From Paraburkholderia madseniana (GTDB lineage: Bacteria > Pseudomonadota > Gammaproteobacteria > Burkholderiales > Burkholderiaceae): DNA of 46,123 bases. A program made the translations under genes and the position numbers. The stretch is from contig NZ_VOSW01000074.1 of NCBI RefSeq assembly GCF_009690905.1, forward strand, positions 1-46,123, read 5' to 3'. This document shows positions 39,769-46,123 of the stretch, in pieces; the first letter of the stretch is position 1, and each line of letters begins with the position of its first letter. The notes beneath the pieces were generated by a model. The model saw only the letters and a list, made by a program, of their open reading frames with translations, was not told the DNA's origin and did no database searches.

Positions 39769-41396
39769 TCACCATTGCTCGACATCGAATGCCTGAACGG
39801 GTGCATCGTAATCGACCGTCTCGACCTCGTGCTCCGACGTCTCGCTCCTGAATTGCACGACTCTCTCAAGCACCTCCTCCAACGGAACATACTTTCTACG
39901 TGACCGCCGACGTGCACTGACCGTCGTCCGTCTGGCGTTAGCGATTAGGCGTCGCTGCTCCTCTACGGTTCGGAAAATCAGCGCCTCAGAGACGGATTGC
40001 TGTCCTTCCGACCGGATGGCCTTTAGCGCGGTTCGCTGTTCGAAAAGCGAAATCGCCGGGCGCCGCATATCTGCGTATTGGACTTCGAGGTAGTCACGCG
40101 TTCCTGCGGTCACGAACACGCGAGAGAGATCCTCCGGATGGTACCGAACAGTTACCGTGCGCCGGGCCTCGCGCCATGCAACGAATATTGGATGCCGATG
40201 ACGAATATGGAAAAGCGTCAGTCCATACGCCTGTATTGTCCTTTGCGCTGCAGGCAAGAAGCGAATCAGGAACCGCAACTCTGCGCCTCCAGTTGCTGGC
40301 AATTGTCGTGAATCGGCACTACGCGCCTGCATTCGCCACATGTCGGCTGGCGTCGCGCCGAGTAGCCCGTGATGTGCGGCGTGATGGTATCGTCTGGCGA
40401 CCTCGATCGCGAGCCACTGCTCAAACTCCCGCAGTGTCAACGCGGCCGTCTTTTCGGACTGTCGCGCCTTGCGACCTTTCGGTGACGATCCGGTCGCCCC
40501 CGGCAGGCCCCGCACCCTTTCCATTAGAGTCCGGTTCAGGCGCTCTATATGGCCACCGAAATGAGGACGCCCTACTGGACGATACATAAGGTCGATGCCG
40601 TATTCCCGGCAACCGCTGCGAAGGGCCTTGCTTTTGAACTCGGCAGCATTGTCGAGATGCAGGACTTGCGGAATTCCACGCATCGGCCAATCCGCGTCCA
40701 CCTCAATCGTCGCGAGCCATGGCGCCTTGCATAGTGCCGCTCTGGTCAGTAGCAGACCCACCGTTGCCGCCCCGGACGGTCCATGCTCACGTAGAAACTC
40801 AGCACGCACTTGGTCGCAACGTCCAGAGCGAGGGTCAGCCAAGGGCGGCCGATCACACGTCTGTCGTACTCGCTCACCAGGAGCACATCCGCTTGTGTGT
40901 GGTCGACCTGGACGATCTCCAGGGGATATTTGGCGACATGCGACCCTGGCGCTTTCAGGGCGTCGGGGAGCGCCGCGCGCTTTAAAGCATCCGACTCACG
41001 ATGCTTCGCCCATCGCCGTCCGATCGTCGTTCGACTCGGCAGTTGGAGACCAGCGAGCGCACATCTGCGTCGAACCTCCAGCACAAGATTCGTTGCAGGA
41101 TGGGCGAGTTGTCGTTGCTTCGGAAGCCAGACATGCACTACTTCGTCGATCACTTTATCGACGTCATCCCCCAACCGACCGCCGTCCGGTGACGGGCCTC
41201 GGCGATACGGAGCGACTGAGCTCGCGACGGGGTCTGCCAGGAATCTCCGGCGCAGACGATACACAGTCGTCCAGTGCACGCCGAGGAGTTGCCCAGCGAC
41301 AACTGCCTGTTCTCGCGAGAGCGGTCCTCGCCCCAATGGTCGAAGCACCGATGCCACTTTCTCAGCGCGGCTGCTCCTCTCGTTCGCACCCGCCAT
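39769..41396 (-). pseudogene. tniA: TniA-like DDE transposase, interrupted by a frameshift near 40780
   Basis: The N-terminal part starts at ATG 41396 (MAGANERSS) after GGGGAG. It holds a helix-turn-helix region and the first catalytic Asp (VQVDHTQAD), and stops at about 40750 after FYVSMDRPGRQ. The second part continues in the next frame (HGPSGAATVGLLLTRAALCK), with the second Asp (LHLDNAAEF) and the Glu (GGHIERLNRTLM). Joined, they give about 540 residues, the normal TniA size. Loss of one C in a CCC run near ATGGACCG would restore FYVSMDPSGAATVG, so this looks like a single-base deletion. The transposase is probably inactive unless the ribosome shifts there. Confidence 0.85.
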
Positions 41397-41452
41397 CGCC
41401 GCTCCCCATCGACTTTCGTCGAACGCATTAGCAGAATTAATGGACACCAACA

Positions 41453-41585
41453 ACTTCACCCATCCGTACGTCAATATCAAAGCCCTCAGCGAGCAAATCA
41501 ACACGGCGGTTCATCAGCTCGAGCCATATCTCGAGGCCGGGATGCGCGCGATTCAACTCTGCGAGCATCCTGCGTCTCCGGTATG
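41453..41585 (-). pseudogene. LysR-type regulator fragment, cut by the transposon
   Basis: The minus-strand translation contains LAELNRAHPGLEIWLELMNR followed by RVDLLAEGFDIDVRMGEV. This is the segment of the LysR effector-binding domain that usually reads as FLxRHPxVxLEL...R.VDLVxEGFDxAxRxG. The frame runs straight into the end of the tni element. Only about 40 residues remain, with neither the DNA-binding domain nor the C-terminus nearby. Confidence 0.6.
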
Positions 41586-41653
41586 AGCGTGCATAAGCAT
41601 TCGCGCCGGCGCGCGCGGCGCGAATTCAGAGTAAAGAATTTGCCGATAGATTA

Positions 41654-42736
41654 TTAGAAGGAATGCTGGATGCTCACATAAGCACCCGACTGCGTATGCC
41701 CTGGTAGTGGGTTATCGGGGTTAGTCGGCGAGTTCGCTTCGAGGCTGAAGTTTGCCGTCGAACTGTTTCGCACGCTTGCCAGCTGGACATCCAGTTGCGT
41801 CCGTTTTGAAAGGAAGTACGCGGCGCCCACGGTGTACATCGTCGCGTTGCCGCCGCCCCCGTTGGCGTTCACATGGAACACAGCGGCCTTCAGGTCAATG
41901 TCGGGTTGCGCAGTCCAGTTGACCGCCCCCCACTCCTGCTGAAGGGTAGTCGTACTGCCCGAGTCTGCGTGCAGGGTCTGGAATGCGCCCTGCAGCTTGA
42001 ACTGGCCGAGGTACAGATTGGCGCCGACGAAATATTCCCGCGAGTACTGGAAGATATTGTCGAACTTGCCGTTCGTCGGGTCTCGAATTTCGTCATAAAT
42101 GCCCCGCACCATCACCCACGGCGATGTATACGTAACCTGCAGGCCGGCCATACGGCCCTGGGACGTCGTGCCGTTGCCGTTCCAGTTGGTCGCGTTCGAC
42201 AGCGCATATTGCCCGTATACGTCGATGCCCGCAATCTTCGGCGACTGGTACGACACGGCGTTGCTCGCCTTGATCCAGCTTCTGCCGCGCGTCAGCGAGG
42301 TCGATGCCCATGACCCGAGCAGGTATGGATCGAAGCTGACGATGTTGTTGGCGACAAAGAGTTGGCGCCCGATCTGGAACGCGCCGTAGTTATCGTTCTT
42401 CAGCCCGACGGTGGCCCATCGGTTGAACAGCCCATCGGGCGAGCCCTGTCCGGTGTTGGCAAGAAACGCACTTTCCAGATGGAAGGTGGCCTTTGTTCCG
42501 CCGCCGATGTCTTCTGCGCCGATCATGGCGAAATAGCTTCCGCTCCAGTTGCCGCTCTCGGCGCGCACGCGTGATGTGGTGCCGCCGGTCGCCGTCGGGA
42601 TGCCTGACATATACTCGATGCCGCTATCGATCCGGCCATAGAGCAGGACGCTGCTTTGTGCATGGGCGGAGATGCTGGCGATTGTGCCGGCCGCGGCCGT
42701 GATGCACTGTATTGCGAGGAATCTTGCTTTACGCAT
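41654..42736 (-). CDS. Gram-negative general porin, burkholderial type
   Basis: A 360-residue outer-membrane porin from ATG 42736 (MRKARFLA). The signal peptide ends at AHA before QSSVLLYGRIDSGIEYMS, the standard start of this porin family. The middle carries FHLESAFLANTG, FNRWATVGLKNDNYG and FQIGRQLFVANNIVSFDPYL, and the chain ends YVSIQHSF with terminal Phe. It forms a trimeric 16-stranded channel for small hydrophilic solutes. It starts 29 bases after the beta-glucosidase stop, so the pair is likely co-transcribed. The tni transposon and the LysR fragment lie immediately downstream. Confidence 0.93.
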   Translation of the reverse strand: MRKARFLAIQCITAAAGTIASISAHAQSSVLLYGRIDSGIEYMSGIPTATGGTTSRVRAESGNWSGSYFAMIGAEDIGGGTKATFHLESAFLANTGQGSPDGLFNRWATVGLKNDNYGAFQIGRQLFVANNIVSFDPYLLGSWASTSLTRGRSWIKASNAVSYQSPKIAGIDVYGQYALSNATNWNGNGTTSQGRMAGLQVTYTSPWVMVRGIYDEIRDPTNGKFDNIFQYSREYFVGANLYLGQFKLQGAFQTLHADSGSTTTLQQEWGAVNWTAQPDIDLKAAVFHVNANGGGGNATMYTVGAAYFLSKRTQLDVQLASVRNSSTANFSLEANSPTNPDNPLPGHTQSGAYVSIQHSF

Positions 42737-42765
42737 GGTCATCTCTTGAGTAGCTATCGTCCGAA

Positions 42766-45567
42766 TCAGCCGCGCGGTAGCGGTGCGCTCAATCGCAGAT
42801 CGCGGGACGACGCCCCAACGAACACCTGACGTCCATCACGCATGGTCACCCAGCCATCCTGCTTCGTGGACCAGTACTGCAGCCGTCGCGGAGCAACGTG
42901 CAGCACAACCCGCTTGTGTTCGCCAGGCTTCAGGGTGATGCGATCGAAAGCCACCAGCGCACGGACCGGGAACTGGGCGCCCTCGGGTGCCTCTTGCGGC
43001 GCGCCGAGATAGACCTGCGGTACTTCATCTCCCGCCACCGGGCCGGTGTTGCGGATGTCGACGCCGATATCGATTCCGCCGTCCTTCACATTGCGGACGG
43101 TGAGCGACGAATATTTGAAACTGGTGTAGGAAAGCCCGTAGCCGAATGCATACAGGGGCTCGGTCTTTTGCCTGTCGAACCAGCGATAGCCCACATCGAC
43201 GCCTTCGGAGAACACGGTCTTGCCGTTCACACCCTGTCCGGAGCGTTCAGGATGGGCCGGGTCTGTGGCGGCATAGTCCTCGAGGTGGTTGGCCCAGGTG
43301 AATGGCAGACGGCCCGCCGGGCTGCGCTTGCCGAGCAGCACATTCGCCGTCGCCACGCCACCAAGGTCACCCGACCACCACATCTCGACCACGGCGCGCG
43401 TCTTGTCCAGCCACGGCATTGCGATCGGCTGGCTGGTGTTGAGCACGACGATCGTGTTCGGGTTCACGGCAGCCACGTCGTCGACGAGCTTGTCCTGGTC
43501 GGCCGGCAGCCCGAATGCAGGAGCGCCCCGGCTCCAGAGGAACACCACGGCAGTCTTTGCCTGTTTCGCCGCCGCGATCGCCGCTGCGTGATTGGCCTCG
43601 CGTACCTCCGGTGTCACCCAGTTAAGCCGGACCTGTTGAGGCTGGTTGGACGTGTCCCCGGATATCGACACAGCGATTTCATGTGTGCCTGCGGTGAGGT
43701 CAACGGCTGAGCGCACGTTGTCCAGACCATCGGTAGTCGGCAGAAGGCTGTCGAGGTTGGCATGCACGGTGTCGCCATGCAGTGCGCCTGTCATTGAGCC
43801 GGTGCCGGAGACGCGCTTGCCGTCGACGAACAACGTGCCGCGTGCGCCGAGTATCTGCAGGTAGAGCCAGTACGAACCTGCCGAAGGCACCGTAAGCGTG
43901 CCCTTCCAGGTGACGTTGCCGTTTGCAGGCAACGCATTGCCGCCCCGGGTGGTGAAGTCGATGGACGGGTCGATCGTTGTGCCAGTATTGTCGGCGACCG
44001 TGCGAGCGAGGCCCGGCTTGCCGTTGTGAGACAGGAGGGAGGCGGGGATCGGCGAGCCCGTCATGTCATCGTCGACGGCATACCTGATGTTTGTGCCGGG
44101 CACATTCGCCGCCAGTTTCCTGATCGCGTCAAGCGGGCCGACCTGATTCGCAGAAATGCCGACCGAACGCTCGCCCGCCTTGCCGATCGCGACGACCTGT
44201 CCCGCGCCCGGGCCGATCAGCGCGAGCGATTGCAGGTCGCTTCCCTTCAGCGGCAATGCGCCGTTCTCGTTGCGCAGCAGTACCGCGGAATCCTCGCTCG
44301 TTTTCTCAATGACAGCATTGACTCGCAGATCCGCGGCTTTCTGCGCGTTATCGCGCGCTCTGGCGTGCACGCCACCGAGGTAGCCGAACCGATCCATCTG
44401 GTTCAGCACGCGCCCCGCCGCCCCCGTGATCATCGCCTCGTCGGCCGTGCCGTCGTTCATCGCGTTCCAGAGGTTCTGCGGATCAGGATCAGCCGGGAAC
44501 TCGGCCGCCCACTTCACGGGAGGGTGCTTCGGTTCCTCCGGGATGCTTCCTTCGAACAGCGCTGCCAGCACGCCGAACTTCGGGTCCATCGCGGCCTGTT
44601 TTCCACTGGCGATGTCGAAGTAGGAGTTCATCATGCCGGCGAACGGGCTCGACGCGGGCACGATACCGGGCATCTCCATGTCGAGGCCGTTTTTCAGGTA
44701 GTCGTTGCCGTGCACGGCGCCCCAGTCGGAGGTGACGAAGCCCTTGAAGCCCATTTCCTGCTTTAGCACCTTGTTAAGCACCGCGTTGTTGCCGCATGCA
44801 AACGCGCCATTGATCTTGTTGTAGGAACACATGATCGACGAGACGCCAACCTTGATGGCGTCGGCAAACGGGGCGAGATAGACCTCGTGCAGCGCCTGTG
44901 CGCCGATGGTCACGTCGTGTGCGTTGGTGTCGAAGCCGACGAAGTGCTTCGCCTGAGCCATTACGCCCCGGTCCTGGGTCCCGCTGATTTGTGCGGCGCC
45001 GATCGCACCGGTGAGGACGGGATCCTCACCGTAGGTGTTGTAGCCGCGCCGGAACGTCACGTCGCGGTCGATATTGATGAACGGTTCGAGTACCACGTCG
45101 ATGCCGAGGCGCCTCGCTTCCTGCGCGATGACCTCGCCATTTTTACGAGCGTCGCTTTTGCTGAAGGTGGCCGCCAGGCCCATGGTCGCGGTCAGCGCGG
45201 GAGAGGGAGTGCGGGTCAGGATGCCCGGGGGGCCATCGGCGAGACGCAGCGGTGGAATGCCGAGGCGCGGCACGCCCTGCAGATAGCCGGCCTGTCCCTG
45301 GTTCGTTGCCGCCGCCTCTGCGATACCGCGAATCATGGCAATCTTCTCGCCCAGCGTCATCTGCTGGAGCAATGCGTCGACCTTCGGATTGCTGGTGCCG
45401 GAAAGCGATGTTGCGTCGGTGGCTGCGGCACAAAAGGACGAGGCCAGCAACATACCTGCTACGACCACGGAAGTCTTGAGTTTGCTTACTTTCCTTACGC
45501 GAGATATTTTAATATACTTAGGCATACGAAATACATCGTCCTGTACATCGATTTTCGGGTGGGTCAT
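42766..45567 (-). CDS. Glycoside hydrolase family 3 beta-glucosidase with PA14 insert
   Basis: A 933-residue exported enzyme. A signal peptide follows a basic stretch (KTSVVVAGMLLASSFCAAAT). The GH3 N-terminal barrel contains QAKHFVGFD and the nucleophile Asp in FVTSDWGAV (about residue 281). The second GH3 domain is split by a PA14 domain (about 515-655, with GSYWLYLQILGARGTLFVDG). A fibronectin III-like domain closes the protein (GDEVPQVYLG, HKRVVLHVAPRRLQYW). This architecture hydrolyses terminal beta-glucosyl or related residues from oligosaccharides or plant glycosides, probably in the periplasm. An alternative start is MPKYIK, 14 codons on. The next gene is a porin, fitting uptake of the substrate. 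Confidence 0.93.
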   Translation of the reverse strand: MTHPKIDVQDDVFRMPKYIKISRVRKVSKLKTSVVVAGMLLASSFCAAATDATSLSGTSNPKVDALLQQMTLGEKIAMIRGIAEAAATNQGQAGYLQGVPRLGIPPLRLADGPPGILTRTPSPALTATMGLAATFSKSDARKNGEVIAQEARRLGIDVVLEPFINIDRDVTFRRGYNTYGEDPVLTGAIGAAQISGTQDRGVMAQAKHFVGFDTNAHDVTIGAQALHEVYLAPFADAIKVGVSSIMCSYNKINGAFACGNNAVLNKVLKQEMGFKGFVTSDWGAVHGNDYLKNGLDMEMPGIVPASSPFAGMMNSYFDIASGKQAAMDPKFGVLAALFEGSIPEEPKHPPVKWAAEFPADPDPQNLWNAMNDGTADEAMITGAAGRVLNQMDRFGYLGGVHARARDNAQKAADLRVNAVIEKTSEDSAVLLRNENGALPLKGSDLQSLALIGPGAGQVVAIGKAGERSVGISANQVGPLDAIRKLAANVPGTNIRYAVDDDMTGSPIPASLLSHNGKPGLARTVADNTGTTIDPSIDFTTRGGNALPANGNVTWKGTLTVPSAGSYWLYLQILGARGTLFVDGKRVSGTGSMTGALHGDTVHANLDSLLPTTDGLDNVRSAVDLTAGTHEIAVSISGDTSNQPQQVRLNWVTPEVREANHAAAIAAAKQAKTAVVFLWSRGAPAFGLPADQDKLVDDVAAVNPNTIVVLNTSQPIAMPWLDKTRAVVEMWWSGDLGGVATANVLLGKRSPAGRLPFTWANHLEDYAATDPAHPERSGQGVNGKTVFSEGVDVGYRWFDRQKTEPLYAFGYGLSYTSFKYSSLTVRNVKDGGIDIGVDIRNTGPVAGDEVPQVYLGAPQEAPEGAQFPVRALVAFDRITLKPGEHKRVVLHVAPRRLQYWSTKQDGWVTMRDGRQVFVGASSRDLRLSAPLPRG

Positions 45568-45881
45568 TGCGGCTTCCGGTGAATTAGGAGGGATTCTGGG
45601 CGGCTACATGTGAAGGTAACGGTCCGCCTTGGAGTCTCAAGGCAGAGGCGGGTCGAATTTGGACGCGGATGCTGGTCGGACGGCACTCGTGACGGCGAAC
45701 ATAGGGGTGTATCCTGGTAAGGTACTCATGCTGCGGAGTCTAGAAGTGTCAAATTTCGTGAACAATTGGGGGGGTGGCCAGATCGTCTAGGTAGCACGCG
45801 GGGAAAGAGTAAAGAATTCTTTATGTGTGTCCGACTCGTGCATGCTGTCAACTCGCTGACGTCTCGCGACGCGCTTATTGG
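45568..45881. other. Intergenic region upstream of the beta-glucosidase
   Basis: About 310 bases with no recognised gene. It should carry the beta-glucosidase promoter. AT-rich words near 45800-45830 (AAAGAATTCTTTA, palindromic) may belong to it. Confidence 0.4.
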
Positions 45882-45999
45882 GCGCTGTCACGTTGGCGGG
45901 GTGTTCGCGTAACATGAAGCGATGACGAAAACTAAATCGCTTTATCACGGCCACCGGTTCCCGGCGACGATCATCAGCCATGCGGTGCGGTGGTACTGA
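45882..45999 (+). pseudogene. IS6-family transposase, N-terminal fragment with its left end
   Basis: From ATG 45922 the frame reads MTKTKSLYHGHRFPATIISH, then AVRWY and a TGA at 45997-45999. This is the start of IS6/IS26-type transposases (HxFPxxII..AVRWYxR). GGCGCTGTCACGTT, about 35 bases before the ATG, resembles the terminal repeat of this family. The rest of the gene is not present: sequence after 46000 does not continue the protein. About 25 residues survive. Confidence 0.65.
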
Positions 46000-46123
46000 T
46001 ATGACTTTGCGTGTCAATCGCGAAATTGGTTTCCAGGTTGCATTGACGCATGAATTTCCTGAGGGCGGCGCAGCAGTAAGTCTCGACGGTGGATCACACT
46101 GACATCCGCGGGTTGGATACCGC

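Larger units (their letters stand above)
38322..41452. mobile_element. Compact Tn5053/Tn402-like transposon (tniA-tniB-tniQ only)
   Basis: About 3.1 kb bounded by imperfect inverted repeats, TGTTGG-N6-TTAATT-N-TGCTA, at 38322 (plus) and ending at 41452 (minus). Within the left end, TGTCCATT recurs at 38350 and 38371, as expected for multiple transposase-binding sites. All three genes lie on the minus strand. No resolvase, integron or resistance cargo is present. The 5 bases outside the ends (GTAAT and ACTTC) do not match, so no target duplication is visible; the flanks (IS110 on the left, a LysR fragment on the right) also do not belong together, which implies a later deletion or a different true end. 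Confidence 0.8.

Noticed and set aside
38317..41457. Target-site duplication around the tni transposon
   Set aside because: The adjacent 5-mers differ (GTAAT versus ACTTC), and testing the inner TGTCCATT ends gave no match either.
44026..44766. Plus-strand open frame of 246 codons over the beta-glucosidase
   Set aside because: Arg/His-rich shadow of a confident GH3 gene.
1..46123. CRISPR arrays, tRNA or rRNA genes, prophage structural genes
   Set aside because: I saw no regularly spaced repeats of 25-40 bases, no tRNA-like cloverleaf and no phage head or tail proteins.

Overview
The window looks like an accessory, catabolic stretch of a Burkholderiaceae replicon, most like Paraburkholderia or Caballeronia. 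The reasons are the burkholderial-type general porin, the DUF1302/DUF1329/MMPL set, moderately high GC, and small hypothetical proteins of kinds I associate with this family. I ran no database search; every identification is by reading motifs.

Layout. 1-800 is transposon debris: a Tn3-family transposase remnant abutting an IS256-family C-terminus. 843-3562 holds an SDR that overlaps the tail of a decapitated gene, plus two small hypotheticals. 3751-5827 (minus strand) is a glyoxalase II / cupin / glyoxalase I group. 6327-13344 (minus) is a six-gene cluster: two SDRs, a Baeyer-Villiger-type monooxygenase, an alpha/beta hydrolase, an iron-type alcohol dehydrogenase and a succinate-semialdehyde-type aldehyde dehydrogenase. 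Upstream lie an (R)-amine-transaminase-like class IV aminotransferase, a short PAS/chemoreceptor-like protein, a tandem TetR-TetR regulator, and a divergent AraC/OruR-type regulator. 18770-22803 (minus) carries two NCS1-type permeases, each preceded by a small one-pass membrane protein of the same family. 23370-27491 has an imine-reductase-like enzyme, a class III omega-transaminase, a DUF1488-like protein and a PhyH-type dioxygenase. 27753-36484 (minus) has a small hypothetical, a YCF48-like protein, an MMPL/RND transporter, DUF1302 and DUF1329 proteins, and a second imine-reductase-like enzyme. 36900-41590 is mobile debris (pRiA4b ORF-3 fragment, IS110 C-terminus, a compact tniABQ transposon, a LysR fragment). 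41654-45567 is a porin and a GH3 beta-glucosidase; an IS6-type fragment follows.

How the genes may work together (inference). SDR, Baeyer-Villiger enzyme, hydrolase, alcohol dehydrogenase and aldehyde dehydrogenase are the classes used in cyclohexanol/cyclopentanol-type catabolism: alcohol to ketone to lactone to hydroxy acid to oxo acid to dicarboxylate. Two transaminases of opposite expected stereopreference and two imine-reductase-like proteins (one Asp-type, one Tyr-type) suggest that the natural substrate is an amine or cyclic imine. The NCS1 permeases could import it, and the MMPL/DUF1302/DUF1329 set could handle a hydrophobic compound at the envelope. The glyoxalase/cupin group would fit clearance of a 2-oxoaldehyde made by oxidative C-C cleavage. 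The two most unusual items are the duplicated small-membrane-protein/NCS1-permease pair and the fused double TetR.
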